Below are positions 19,086 to 27,654 of a stretch of DNA of 37,730 nucleotides, in pieces. The notes under the pieces were generated by a model, which searched no databases, was not told the DNA's origin, and saw only the letters and a list, made by a program, of their open reading frames with translations. The position numbers were made by a program, and so were the translations under genes. Source of the DNA: Pseudomonadota bacterium (GTDB lineage: Bacteria; Pseudomonadota; Gammaproteobacteria; Burkholderiales; Burkholderiaceae_F); contig JAEZVV010000128.1 of the NCBI GenBank assembly GCA_023443095.1, forward strand, positions 1-37,730. Reading direction: 5' to 3'. Positions within the stretch are counted from its first letter, which is position 1; the number at the start of each line of letters is the position of its first letter.

Positions 19086-20561
19086 TTAGCCGGCCCGCTC
19101 CATCAGGAAGCGGGTCAAGAGCCCCACCGGACGGCCGGTCGCACCCTTGGCCGCGCCGCTCTTCCAGGCCGTGCCGGCGATGTCGAGGTGGGCCCAGGGA
19201 TAGGCCTTGGTGAAGCGCGCCAGGAACGAGGCCGCGGTGATCGCGCCGGCGTTGGCAGGAGAGCCGATGTTGGCCATGTCGGCGAAGTTGCTCTTCAGTT
19301 GCTCCTGGTAATCCTCGTCGAGCGGCATGCGCCAGGCGGGGTCGAGCGCGTCGCGGGCGGCGGCCGACAGTTCGGCGGCGAGCTGGTCGTCGGCCGAGAA
19401 CAGGCCCGAGTTGACGTTGCCCAGGGCCACCACGCAGGCGCCCGTGAGCGTGGCCACGTCTATCACCGCGGCCGGCTTGAAGCGCTCGGCGTAGGTCAGC
19501 GCGTCGCACAGGATGAGGCGGCCTTCGGCGTCGGTGTTGAGGATCTCGATGGTCTGGCCCGACATCGAGGTGACGATGTCGCCCGGCTTGGAGGCTCCGC
19601 CCGAGGGCATGTTCTCGCAGGCCGGGACCAGCGCCACCAGGTTGATCTTGAGGCCGAGCTCGGCCACGGCCCGCATCGTGCCGAGCACGCTTGCCGCCCC
19701 GCCCATGTCGTATTTCATCTCGTCCATCGCCGCTCCCGGCTTGAGCGAGATGCCGCCCGAATCGAAGGTGATGCCCTTGCCGACCAGAACGACGGGCGCT
19801 GCCTTGGCCGCGGCGCCCTGGTACTTGAGCACGATCAGCTTGGGGGCCTGGGTCGAACCCTTGGCCACCGACAGCAGCGAGCCCATCTTCAGGGCTTCCA
19901 TCTGCTTCTGCTCGAGCACTTCGGCGCGCAGCTTGAACTCCTTGGCGATGGCCTTGGCAGCGTCGGCCAGATAGGTCGGGGTGCAGACATTGCCCGGCAG
20001 GTTGGCGAGGCGCTTGGTGAGCTCGATGCCGTTGGCGATCGCCGTGCCCTGCTTCAAGCCGCGGTCGGCGGCAGCGTCCTTGGCGGTCAGCAGCAGCACC
20101 AGCTTGGCGGGTTCGGGCTGGTCCTCGCGCTTGCTTTTCATCTCGTCGACGCGGAAGAAGGCCTCGCGCGCGGCCAGCACCAGCTGGCGTGCGACCCATT
20201 CGCTGCTTCGACCCCGGGGCGTCCAGTCGAGAGCGGCAAGGGCGATGTCCTTGGCGGCCGGGGCCGTCTTGACCGCGGCGCGGATCGATTCGACCAGAGC
20301 CTTGTCGTTGAAATCCTCGGGCTTGCCCAGGCCCAGCACCACGACGCGGGCGGCGGCCACGCCGGCCAGTTCGCGCAGGACGACGCTGCTGCCGCGCTTG
20401 CCGTTGATGTCGCCGCTCTTGATCAGAGCCTTGAGCGCGCCTTTGGCGGCGGTGTCGACCGCCTTGGCGGCGGCGGTCAGGGTGCCGTCGGCGTACACGC
20501 CGACGACGAGGGCGCCGGTCTTGATCGACTCGGGCGAGGCAAGCTTGCTGCTGAAGTCCAT
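19086..20561 (-). CDS. pepA: Leucyl aminopeptidase (cytosol aminopeptidase, M17), 491 aa
   Basis: Two-metal cytosolic exopeptidase that removes N-terminal residues; in E. coli PepA also acts as a DNA-binding protein in Xer recombination and carAB control. The metal and catalytic segments are all present: GKGITFDSGGISLKPG (Lys and Asp ligands), YDMGGAASVLG (Asp), and the M17 signature NTDAEGRL (Asp, Glu). The N-terminal macro-like regulatory domain covers about 1-160. Length is normal (E. coli 503). The ATG at 20561 is followed by the conserved pattern MDFS. A TATACT hexamer about 95 nt upstream on the minus strand (20655-20650) is a possible -10 but lacks a good -35. In many relatives lptF lies divergent here; in this window a terC gene lies upstream in the same direction. 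Confidence 0.97.
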   Translation of the reverse strand: MDFSSKLASPESIKTGALVVGVYADGTLTAAAKAVDTAAKGALKALIKSGDINGKRGSSVVLRELAGVAAARVVVLGLGKPEDFNDKALVESIRAAVKTAPAAKDIALAALDWTPRGRSSEWVARQLVLAAREAFFRVDEMKSKREDQPEPAKLVLLLTAKDAAADRGLKQGTAIANGIELTKRLANLPGNVCTPTYLADAAKAIAKEFKLRAEVLEQKQMEALKMGSLLSVAKGSTQAPKLIVLKYQGAAAKAAPVVLVGKGITFDSGGISLKPGAAMDEMKYDMGGAASVLGTMRAVAELGLKINLVALVPACENMPSGGASKPGDIVTSMSGQTIEILNTDAEGRLILCDALTYAERFKPAAVIDVATLTGACVVALGNVNSGLFSADDQLAAELSAAARDALDPAWRMPLDEDYQEQLKSNFADMANIGSPANAGAITAASFLARFTKAYPWAHLDIAGTAWKSGAAKGATGRPVGLLTRFLMERAG

Positions 20562-20671
20562 GGGGTGTCCGCGAAAGTGTGATGCAGCCTGCGCTGCGGG
20601 TTCCGGGGGCGGCGCCGGCGAGGCTGAACTCGGGGCGACCAGTGGCGCGAGTATATCGAGGCTGCCAATGC

Positions 20672-20699
20672 GAAGGCCCCGCCCGTGGGCGAGGCCTTC
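20672..20699 (-). terminator. Hairpin downstream of terC, possible terminator
   Basis: Arms GAAGGCC (20672-20678) and GGCCTTC (20693-20699) enclose an inner GCCC/GGGC stem, separated by a 2-nt internal loop on each side. It lies 34 nt after the terC stop. No T-run follows in the minus direction, so it is only a candidate. Confidence 0.4.
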
Positions 20700-20733
20700 A
20701 TCGATGAGCGGCGGCGGAGAGCCGCTCGGGTGC

Positions 20734-21696
20734 TTAGTGGCTTGCCTTCTCGGCGCGTGGCGGAATCATCACCGACAGAATCATGGTGAGCGCGAGTGTG
20801 ACGACGGTAAAGCCGAGCGACCACGACACCGGGATCTTGTAGAGGTCGATCAGCAGCATCTTGGCGCCGATGAACACCAGCACGATCGCCAGGCCGTAAG
20901 AGAGCAGGTGGAAGCGCTCATGCATGCTGGCGAGCAGGAAATACATCGCGCGCAGGCCGAGGATGGCAAACACGTTCGAAGTCAGAACGATGAACGGGTC
21001 GGTCGTGATTGCGAAGATCGCCGGGATCGAGTCGACTGCGAAAATCACGTCGACGATGCCGATCAGAACGATCACCACGAACAGCGGGGTCCAGTGGCGC
21101 ACGCCGTGGATCTTGGTCGTGAAATGTTCGCCGTGGTAATGCGGCGCGATCTTCATGTGTTTGCGCATGAAACGCAGCGCCGGGTTGTCGCCGAGGTCGG
21201 GTTCCTGGCCGGCCGCCCACCACATCTTGATGCCGGTAAATAGCAGGAAGGCGCCGAACAGGTAGAGCACCCAGTGGAACTGCGAGATCAGCCAGGCACC
21301 CACCAGGATCATGCCGGCGCGCAGCACCAGCGCGCCTAGGATGCCGATCATCAGCACGCGTTTCTGGAACTCGAGCGGCACTGCGAAATACGTGAACACC
21401 ATCAGGAAGACGAAGATGTTGTCGACCGCGAGCGCTTTTTCGATCAGATAGCCGGTGAGGAACTCAAGCGCCTTGGCGTTGGCGATTTCGCGCGAGGTGT
21501 TGGCGTCGAGGTACCACCAGAGTCCGGCCAGAAAGACAAAACTCACGCCGACCCAGATCAGCGACCAGATCGCGGCTTCCTTGATCGAGACCTTGTGTGC
21601 GCCCTGCTTGCTCATCGCAAAGAAGTCGACGAGGAGGGCGAAGAGAACGAACGCCGCGAACAGCGTCCACATGACAGGATTGCCAATGGATTCCAT
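20734..21696 (-). CDS. TerC-family integral membrane protein (Alx-like, probable Mn2+ exporter), 320 aa
   Basis: A polytopic inner-membrane protein with about eight or nine hydrophobic segments and the TerC signatures ALAVDNIFVFLM and IFAVDSIPAIFAIT, whose Asp residues are thought to bind metal. E. coli Alx and related TerC proteins export manganese and respond to alkaline pH or Mn through a yybP-ykoY leader; a leader of that type is present upstream of this gene, which strongly supports a manganese role. A C-terminal half with FRMRKHMKIAP-like loop (RFMRKHMKIAPHYHGEHF) is typical of Alx. ATG 21696 has AAGG about 8 nt before it. Frames extending further upstream run through the riboswitch and are not real. 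Likely monocistronic. Confidence 0.93.
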   Translation of the reverse strand: MESIGNPVMWTLFAAFVLFALLVDFFAMSKQGAHKVSIKEAAIWSLIWVGVSFVFLAGLWWYLDANTSREIANAKALEFLTGYLIEKALAVDNIFVFLMVFTYFAVPLEFQKRVLMIGILGALVLRAGMILVGAWLISQFHWVLYLFGAFLLFTGIKMWWAAGQEPDLGDNPALRFMRKHMKIAPHYHGEHFTTKIHGVRHWTPLFVVIVLIGIVDVIFAVDSIPAIFAITTDPFIVLTSNVFAILGLRAMYFLLASMHERFHLLSYGLAIVLVFIGAKMLLIDLYKIPVSWSLGFTVVTLALTMILSVMIPPRAEKASH

Positions 21697-21734
21697 GAGG
21701 GAGCCTTTGCAAACGGACCGGTGCCTGGCCCGCG

Positions 21735-21890
21735 ATTCGATTGAGTGTCTTCGACGGTCTTGCCGCTGCGCGATTGACGCAACCCGAGTGCCGGTCAGAC
21801 GGGCTTGCACCACAAGCGCCCGGCTGACGTATTGACGACACTTCGGCCCAGGGTCCGCATTGCGCGAACCGGTCGGCTACTCCCCATGTG
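21735..21890 (-). ncRNA. yybP-ykoY (Mn2+) riboswitch upstream of terC
   Basis: Read on the minus strand, the leader holds the conserved start GGGGAGTAGC (21885-21876), a CCGAAG then GTCGTCAATACG segment, a GGGCGCTTGTGGTGCAAGCCC hairpin-like part (arms GGGCGCTTG and CAAGCCC), and the 3' GGCAAGACCGTCGAAGAC segment. This order matches the yybP-ykoY family, whose RNAs bind Mn2+ and turn on exporters. Its end lies about 40 nt before the terC ATG, leaving room for an expression platform that frees the ribosome binding site. The 359 nt between terC and the fabH-like gene hold only this element and promoters. Confidence 0.88.
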
Positions 21891-21900
21891 AAGCAGTTGG

Positions 21901-21930
21901 ATTAAACCAGTGTTGGGGCATTCCCGTCAA
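21901..21930 (-). promoter_or_regulatory. Promoter for the riboswitch-terC transcript
   Basis: On the minus strand TTGACG (21930-21925) and TTTAAT (21906-21901) are separated by 18 bp, a good sigma-70 match. The start would fall about 10 nt before the conserved GGGGAGTAGC of the riboswitch, as expected. Confidence 0.7.
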
Positions 21931-22055
21931 CGCGCCTCGGCGGCCGAAGGAACCCGACACGCTGGTCGCCGACCAAGCTCCCGCTCGGATTCGCCGTCGA
22001 TGATTGCGGGCAAACCCGCGAATGTTTCGGGCAGGGAGGACGGAATTTCGCCACA

Positions 22056-23219
22056 ATGTCGAATTCGGGAACCTCCCCTAAGACCATCATGACTTTCGCT
22101 GCGATCACCGGCTGGGGCAAATGTATGCCGCCGGCCACGCTCACCAACGCCGACCTCGCGACCTTTCTCGAAACCGATGATGAGTGGATCGTCAGTCGAA
22201 CCGGAATGAAGGAGCGGCGCATCTCGCATGTGCCTGCGATCGAGATGGCGACCGTCGCCGCCAAGCGGGCCCTGGCTTGCGCCGGCCTCGCCCCCGACGA
22301 GCTCGACCTGATCGTGTACGGCAGCTGCTCGAACGACGAACAAGTGCCCAACTCCGCGTCCGGCGTGCAGGCCTGCCTCGGCGCCCATGGCGCCGCGGCG
22401 ATGGACATCAACACCGCCTGCACCAGCTTCCTGTACGGGCTGTCGGCCGCGAGCGCGATGGTCCGTTCGGGCGCGGTGCGCAACGCGGTGGTGATCGGAG
22501 TCGAGCTGATCACGCCCTACATGGACTGGAACAACCGCGGCGTCGCGGTGCTGTTTGGTGACGGCTGTGCGGCCGTGGTGCTGCAGGCAAGCGAGCGCGA
22601 GGAGGGCCTGATCGGCGAGAAGCTCGGCTGCATCGCCGATGCGCGCCAGACTTTGCGCGTGCGCGGCATGGGCTGCTTGTACGGCAATCGCAACGTCACC
22701 TTCGGCGACACCTTGTGGGACTTCGACGGCCAGGAGATCTTCAAGCGAGCCGTGGGCGGCATGGTGGGCGCTTCGGAAGCGGTGCTTGCCAAGTGCGGAC
22801 TCACGCCCGCCGACATCGACCTGGTGGTGCCGCACCAGGCCAATCTGCGCATCATCGAAGCCGTGGTCAAACGCACCGGACTGCCGATGGACAAAGTGAT
22901 GCTGACGGTCCAGCGCTACGGCAACATGAGCGCGGCGACGGTGCCGGTGGCCCTGGTCGATGCGCTCGAGGAAGGCCGCGTCCGGCCCCATTCCCTGCTG
23001 CTGATGCCGGGCTTCGGCGCCGGCCTGACGATGTGCTCGCACGTCGTGCGCTGGGGCGAGCGGGTCACCCCGATCGCCACTTCGGACGCCGAACTGCCGC
23101 CGTGCGAGCGCAGTGCCCTCGAGATCGTCAACGCTTACCGCGCGGTGAAGGCGGGCCAGGCCGAACGTTCGAACCCCGGCCTGGCATCGGTCGATTTCGC
23201 CGAGGCCGCGCTGCGCTGA
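22056..23219 (+). CDS. FabH-like 3-oxoacyl-ACP synthase III with C-terminal extension, 387 aa
   Basis: Thiolase-fold condensing enzyme of the KAS III family, which joins an acyl-CoA primer to malonyl-ACP. The triad is complete: Cys122 (DINTACTSFLYG), His260 (VPHQANLRIIEA) and Asn290 (RYGNMSAATVP). The N-terminus AITGWGKCMPPATLTNADLATFLETDDEWI (GWGKCMPP, DDEWI) is family-like. At 387 residues it is longer than housekeeping FabH (about 320); the excess is a C-terminal tail after GFGAGLTMCSHVVRWGERV. There is no fabD, fabG or acpP beside it, so it is a stand-alone paralogue, perhaps for primer or secondary-lipid synthesis (inference). ATG 22056 is used; ATG 22089 is an equally possible start with no better ribosome binding site. 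It is divergent from the Mn-controlled terC. Confidence 0.88.
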   Translation: MSNSGTSPKTIMTFAAITGWGKCMPPATLTNADLATFLETDDEWIVSRTGMKERRISHVPAIEMATVAAKRALACAGLAPDELDLIVYGSCSNDEQVPNSASGVQACLGAHGAAAMDINTACTSFLYGLSAASAMVRSGAVRNAVVIGVELITPYMDWNNRGVAVLFGDGCAAVVLQASEREEGLIGEKLGCIADARQTLRVRGMGCLYGNRNVTFGDTLWDFDGQEIFKRAVGGMVGASEAVLAKCGLTPADIDLVVPHQANLRIIEAVVKRTGLPMDKVMLTVQRYGNMSAATVPVALVDALEEGRVRPHSLLLMPGFGAGLTMCSHVVRWGERVTPIATSDAELPPCERSALEIVNAYRAVKAGQAERSNPGLASVDFAEAALR

Positions 23220-23265
23220 CCCTCGTCAACGCCGGACGCTCGCCCCTGGGTGTCGAGCGCCGGCC

Positions 23266-23550
23266 TCAGTGTTTGGCAGCGGTGTCGACGGCGGTTGGCG
23301 TCTCGCGCGAGAACCAGCGGCGGACGATGTCGGTACGAATCGTCCCGCTGGCGCCGATTGCGTCCCAGACAAACGGGCTGAACGCCGGGTTGCTGCGCTT
23401 CGCCTCACGGCTGACTGTCACCGGGGCCAACACCGTCGCAGCGGGCGAACGCGTGGCCGGGCCGGTCGGGGCCGTGTCCTTGTCTTGCGCCAGGGTCGTG
23501 CTGCCGGCCAGAACCAGCACGGCGGCCATCATCGAGTTCAGGATTTTCAT
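23266..23550 (-). CDS. Small secreted protein of unknown function, 94 aa
   Basis: Starts at ATG 23550 with an excellent ribosome binding site (GGAGGAG, 5 nt spacing). The first 21 residues are a signal peptide (MKILNSMMAAVLVLAGSTTLA, cleaved after LA, before Q). The mature part of about 70 residues has a disordered Thr/Pro/Ala opening and ends with a short segment containing FSPFVWDAIGASGTIRTDIV and RRWFSR. There is no cysteine and no lipobox. I do not recognise the family. It is divergent from an AraC-type regulator, with 120 nt between the two starts, so it may be that regulator's target. Frames that run further upstream through the gap lack a ribosome binding site. Confidence 0.65.
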   Translation of the reverse strand: MKILNSMMAAVLVLAGSTTLAQDKDTAPTGPATRSPAATVLAPVTVSREAKRSNPAFSPFVWDAIGASGTIRTDIVRRWFSRETPTAVDTAAKH

Positions 23551-23670
23551 AACGCTCCTCCAATTAAAACGTGCGGGAGTCGCTATGAGGATGCGCTGGC
23601 GCTTATGAAACAATAAGGCGATCTGTATCAGTTTTTCTGTCGATTCGTTCCGGGTCGACGGTCGGAAGTC

Positions 23671-24621
23671 ATGGAGACTCGTTTCGGACTGCCTTTCGAC
23701 CTGCTCACCGACGTCATGGAGCAGGTGCGGCTCGAAGGCACGGTGTATTTCCAGGCCGAGCTTCGCTCGCCCTGGGGCTTGTCGATCGCGCGCGAAGGGC
23801 GCTCGCCTTTTTATGCGGTGACCCAAGGGCGGTGCGAACTGCGGGTGCGTGGCATCCGTTCGCCCTGGATAGTGACAGCCGGGGACTTCGTTCTGATTCC
23901 GCATGGGGCGGCGCACACGGTGCGGTCTGAGGCCGGCGTGCCGCTGGTCGATTTCAACGACTTCTTCGCCTCGCATCCGATGGACGAACGCGGCTGCGTC
24001 CATCACGCCGGACCGGGCGAGCTCACCCGAGTGACGGGCGGCTTCTTCTCGGCCGGGTCGCTGCGCTTCAACCCTCTGTTTGCGGCGCTGCCGCCGGTGA
24101 TCCATCTAAAGGGCGATTCGCCGCAGGTGCAGAACTGGCTGGCGCCGACGCTGCGCTTCATCAACGCCGAAATCGAACAGCCGAGCCAGGGTTCGCGCAC
24201 GGTCTTGCGGCGGCTCGCCGACGTGTTGTTCATTCAGGCGGTGCGGGCGGTGCTTGCCGCCGCTCCGGCCGACGCCAGCGGCTGGCTGCGCGGCCTGTCG
24301 GACGCCAGGGTGGCGCGCGCCCTGGCGCTGATCCACGAGTCCTACGCCGAACCGTGGACGATGGAGTCGCTGGCGCGGGCCGCCGGCATGTCGCGCACCC
24401 TGCTTGCGGTGCGTTTCCGCAACCTGGTGGGCGATCCGCCCATGACCTACCTCGAACGCTGGCGAGTGACCCGGGCCGCCAACCTGCTGCGCTCGACCGA
24501 CCAGCCGATCGCTCGTGTCGCCGAGGCCGTGGGTTACGCCTCCGATCCGGTGTTTGCCAAGGCGTTCAAACGCGTGACTGGCCAGCCGCCGGGGCGTTAC
24601 CGGCGCGGCGAAGGTGAATAA
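23671..24621 (+). CDS. AraC-family regulator with cupin N-domain, 316 aa
   Basis: Transcriptional regulator. The N-terminal half (about 10-190) is a cupin_6-type sensor domain with GRCELRVRG and the GDFVLIPHGAAHTVR segment; the C-terminal 100 residues form two helix-turn-helix motifs (MESLARAAGMSRTLLAVRF and IARVAEAVGYASDPVFAKAF) ending in the AraC signature GQPPGRYRR. Regulators of this build usually control a divergent neighbour, here the small secreted protein. Members of this subgroup often regulate stress or oxidoreductase genes, but the effector cannot be told from sequence. The start ATG 23671 has only a weak GGAAG 6 nt before. It ends in a bidirectional terminator shared with nrdJ. 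Confidence 0.92.
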   Translation: METRFGLPFDLLTDVMEQVRLEGTVYFQAELRSPWGLSIAREGRSPFYAVTQGRCELRVRGIRSPWIVTAGDFVLIPHGAAHTVRSEAGVPLVDFNDFFASHPMDERGCVHHAGPGELTRVTGGFFSAGSLRFNPLFAALPPVIHLKGDSPQVQNWLAPTLRFINAEIEQPSQGSRTVLRRLADVLFIQAVRAVLAAAPADASGWLRGLSDARVARALALIHESYAEPWTMESLARAAGMSRTLLAVRFRNLVGDPPMTYLERWRVTRAANLLRSTDQPIARVAEAVGYASDPVFAKAFKRVTGQPPGRYRRGEGE

Positions 24622-24649
24622 AAAACGGCGACCCGAGGGTCGCCGTTTT
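24622..24649. terminator. Bidirectional terminator between AraC gene and nrdJ
   Basis: Arms AAAACGGCGACC (24622-24633) and GGTCGCCGTTTT (24638-24649) around CGAG. A-rich and T-rich ends on both sides make it work in both directions. It directly follows the AraC stop and precedes the nrdJ stop by 17 nt. Confidence 0.9.
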
Positions 24650-24666
24650 GAGGGTGGCAGCGCCGG

Positions 24667-27522
24667 TCAGCTGCAATGACCGGTGTAGCCGCAGGCGCTG
24701 CAGAACTCGCAGCCGTCGCGCTTGATCACCGCCCCTGCGCCGCAGCTCGGGCAGGTCTTGCCCTTGATCGGCGCGGTTTCGTTCTGGATCACCTTGACCG
24801 CTTCGGGGAGCGCAAGGATGCCGGCGGACTGGATCGCGCGGCCCTCGTCGTCAAGGATGCCCAGCACCTTGTAGCGGTGCAGCAGCAGGGTGGCGATGTA
24901 GGCCACAGTGCTCGGGTACAGGGACGATTTTTCAAGGCCGGGCACCGGCGCCCAGAACTCGCCGTTCTGTTCGCCGAAGTTGATCAGCTTTTTCAGCTTC
25001 AGGCCGATCCAGTTGGCGTCGACCACGCGCATGTCGAGCGAGATCAGCTTGCACAGGCCGTCGAGCGGGCGCGGGTACTCGCCGGCGAGCCAGATCGAAT
25101 ACGGGCGGCGGCTGCCGTCGGGCAGGTGCAGCTCCTTCACCCCGAGCACGAAGTCGTCGCCGGTGTTGGGGTTCTCGATGTCGACCGTCCAGCTCATGGT
25201 GCCGAGCGGGCCGGCCTTGGGTTCCTTCTTCGAGAACAGGGCATCGAGTACCGGGGTCGGATGCTCGCCCATGTTTTCGAATGTGCCGAGCTGGTCGCAG
25301 CGCCAGCCGACGATATTGGCAAAGGCCGAGACCACGCCGTTCTGCCAGGTCGGCTCGCCGCCCGGCGGGAAGGGGATGGTGAAACCTTGTTCGTCGCGTG
25401 ACTTGGCGAGCGCGTCGAGCTTCATCTTGAGCCAGGCGCGGTCCTCGCTGCGCATGTCCATCGACAAGGTCTTGGCGATCGCGCCCAGGCCGCGCGGCTG
25501 CTCGGCGCCGTTGACCCAGACTTCGAACGGGCGGGCAGGCTCGTCGGTCTGGCCGATGAAAATCGCGAAGCTCTCGTCGCGCTCGGGGATCTCGACCATA
25601 TAGGTCCAGGCCAGGTTGCCCTCGGTGAGTTCGGGGCGGCTTGGCCACTTGAGGCTGGCGAGCGCGGGCTTGGGCGTGGAGGCCAGGCGCACGCGGCGGT
25701 CGGGATCGTCCTGCAGGTCCTGCGGGTTGGCCCGCGGCGTGGCCGCGGGTTCTTTCTTGATCTCGAGCACCGAACCGATCACGTTGTTCGGGCGGTAGGT
25801 CGTGATGCCCTTCAGGCCCGACTTCCAGGCCTCGAGGTAGAGGTTCTTAAAGTCCTCGAAGGGGTAGTCCTCGGGCACGTTGACAGTCTTGCTGATCGCC
25901 GAGTCCACGTACGGTTGGACCGCGGAAATCATGCGCATGTGGTCGAGCGCGCCCATCTCCAGTGCGTGCACGAAGGCCGGCGGCAGGTGCTCGACGTCGC
26001 CGCCCATGCGGCGGAAGAGGCGGTAGGCGTAGTCCTCGACCGCGTATTCCTGCTTGGTGCCGTCGGGCATGCGCTTCTTGCGGATGTAGGTCCACGAGAA
26101 GGTGGGCTCGATACCGCCCGAGGCGTTCGATGCGAAGGCAAGCGAAATCGTGCCGGTGGGAGCGATCGACAAGAGGTGCGAGTTGCGCACGCCGTGCTTG
26201 CGGATCTTCTTCTTGAGGTCTTCCGGCAGGCGGCTTGCGCAATGCGGCTCGGCCAGGAACTTGTCGGCGTCGAAGAGCGGGAACTTGCCTTTTTCCTGCG
26301 CCAGATCGCACGAGGCGTCGTAAGCGGCGTCGCGCATTTCACGCGCGATCGTGCCGGCCATGGCGCGCGCTTCGGCCGTGTCGTAGCGCAGGTTGAGCAT
26401 GGTCAGGGTGTTGCCCAGGCCGGTGAAGCCAAGGCCGACCCGGCGCTTGGCTGCGGCTTCGGCTTCCTGCTCGGGCAGCGGCCACAGGGTGGCGGCGAGC
26501 ACGTTGTCGAGCGCACGGATCGAAGTCTTGACCACCTGACGGAACTTGGCGAAATCGAAGCTCGGCTTGTTGCCGAAAGGGTCGACTACGAAACGGGTCA
26601 GGTTGACCGAGCCCAGGCAGCAGCAGCCGTAAGGCGGCAGCGGTTGCTCACCACAGGGGTTGGTGGCGGCGATGGTTTCGCAATACGACAGGTTGTTGTC
26701 GCTGTTGACGCGGTCGATGTAGATCACGCCCGGTTCGGCGTGGTTGTACGTCGACTTCATGATCTGGTCGAACAGTTCGCGCGCCTGCGCCTTGCGGTAG
26801 ACCCAGGTGCCGTCGGCGCGCTGGTAGGCCTCGGTCTTGTCGAAAGGTTCGGCCGGGTGCCAGAGCTCGATTTCTTCGCCCTTGTCGACCGCACGCATGA
26901 AGGCGTCGCTGACTGCGACACTCATGTTGAAGTTCGACAGCGAGCCGTCGCGCTTGGCGTTGATGAAGTCTTCGACGTCCGGGTGATCGCAGCGCAGCAT
27001 GCCCATCTGGGCGCCGCGGCGGGCGCCGGCCGACTCCAGGGTCTCGCAGCTCTTGTCGAACACTCGCATGTAGCTGATCGGGCCCGAGGCGCGCGAATGC
27101 GTGCCCTTGACCAGGCCGCCTTTGGGGCGGATGTGCGAGAAGTCGTAGCCCACGCCGCCGCCGCGCCGCATGGTTTCTGCAGCCTGGTTGAGCGCCTTAT
27201 AAATAGAAGGCAGGCCGTTGCCGTCGCCGCTGATCGCGTCGCCCACCGGCTGGACGAAGCAGTTGATCAGCGTGGCCGCGATTTCGGTGCCTGCAGCCGA
27301 GTTGACGCGGCCGCCGGGGATGAAGCCGTCGACCATGGCCTGGTGAAAGCGGGTCTCCCAGGCGGCGCGTTCTTCGGGTTTTTCAACAGCGGCCAGGCCG
27401 CGGGCGACGCGGCGGCGAACTTCGTCGACGCTCTTTTCGTCGCCCTTGGCATATTTTTCGATCAGCACGTCGATCGAGATCGGCTGCTCATCCAGCAGCA
27501 TCTGTGCTTTGTCGATTTTCAT
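24667..27522 (-). CDS. nrdJ: Adenosylcobalamin-dependent (class II) ribonucleotide reductase, 951 aa
   Basis: Reduces ribonucleotides to deoxyribonucleotides using an adenosylcobalamin-derived radical, so it works with or without oxygen. The radical-site finger loop is NPCGEQPLPPYGCCCLGSVN (Asn, Cys and Glu of the active site), with the partner cysteine in TLINCFVQP. Other family blocks are GGGVGYDFSHIRPKG, GARRGAQMGMLRCDHPD and SIAPTGTISLAF. The C-terminus is a zinc-ribbon-like CPSCG...CEFCSACG, probably the swinging redox end. Length is typical for the large NrdJ form. ATG 27522 has TAGGAG 7 nt before it. It is preceded by a hairpin leader and tandem NrdR boxes. I looked for a cobalamin riboswitch and did not see one. 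No other nrd gene is in the window. Confidence 0.97.
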   Translation of the reverse strand: MKIDKAQMLLDEQPISIDVLIEKYAKGDEKSVDEVRRRVARGLAAVEKPEERAAWETRFHQAMVDGFIPGGRVNSAAGTEIAATLINCFVQPVGDAISGDGNGLPSIYKALNQAAETMRRGGGVGYDFSHIRPKGGLVKGTHSRASGPISYMRVFDKSCETLESAGARRGAQMGMLRCDHPDVEDFINAKRDGSLSNFNMSVAVSDAFMRAVDKGEEIELWHPAEPFDKTEAYQRADGTWVYRKAQARELFDQIMKSTYNHAEPGVIYIDRVNSDNNLSYCETIAATNPCGEQPLPPYGCCCLGSVNLTRFVVDPFGNKPSFDFAKFRQVVKTSIRALDNVLAATLWPLPEQEAEAAAKRRVGLGFTGLGNTLTMLNLRYDTAEARAMAGTIAREMRDAAYDASCDLAQEKGKFPLFDADKFLAEPHCASRLPEDLKKKIRKHGVRNSHLLSIAPTGTISLAFASNASGGIEPTFSWTYIRKKRMPDGTKQEYAVEDYAYRLFRRMGGDVEHLPPAFVHALEMGALDHMRMISAVQPYVDSAISKTVNVPEDYPFEDFKNLYLEAWKSGLKGITTYRPNNVIGSVLEIKKEPAATPRANPQDLQDDPDRRVRLASTPKPALASLKWPSRPELTEGNLAWTYMVEIPERDESFAIFIGQTDEPARPFEVWVNGAEQPRGLGAIAKTLSMDMRSEDRAWLKMKLDALAKSRDEQGFTIPFPPGGEPTWQNGVVSAFANIVGWRCDQLGTFENMGEHPTPVLDALFSKKEPKAGPLGTMSWTVDIENPNTGDDFVLGVKELHLPDGSRRPYSIWLAGEYPRPLDGLCKLISLDMRVVDANWIGLKLKKLINFGEQNGEFWAPVPGLEKSSLYPSTVAYIATLLLHRYKVLGILDDEGRAIQSAGILALPEAVKVIQNETAPIKGKTCPSCGAGAVIKRDGCEFCSACGYTGHCS

Positions 27523-27538
27523 GGGTTCTCCTAGCGAA

Positions 27539-27564
27539 CGCAGCCGCTTGGACAGGCGGCTGCG
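27539..27564 (-). repeat. Hairpin in the nrdJ leader
   Basis: Arms CGCAGCCGC (27539-27547) and GCGGCTGCG (27556-27564) are perfect complements around an 8-nt loop. In mRNA the hairpin ends 16 nt before the ATG and just before the Shine-Dalgarno sequence, so it may influence translation or stability. No T-run follows, so it is not a terminator. Confidence 0.75.
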
Positions 27565-27593
27565 GATGAAATTTCTTGAATTATTTCGAAGTC

Positions 27594-27623
27594 AGTATAG
27601 AAGCTCGAAAGCGTGTTTCTGAA
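27594..27623 (-). promoter_or_regulatory. Candidate nrdJ promoter
   Basis: Minus-strand TATACT (27599-27594) with TTCAGA 18 bp upstream (27623-27618). The -10 is good, the -35 is weak. The start would be near 27587, about 65 nt before the nrdJ ATG. Confidence 0.4.
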
Positions 27624-27654
27624 ACCGGCGTGGCGCCGTGCCGACAGTCGGTGA

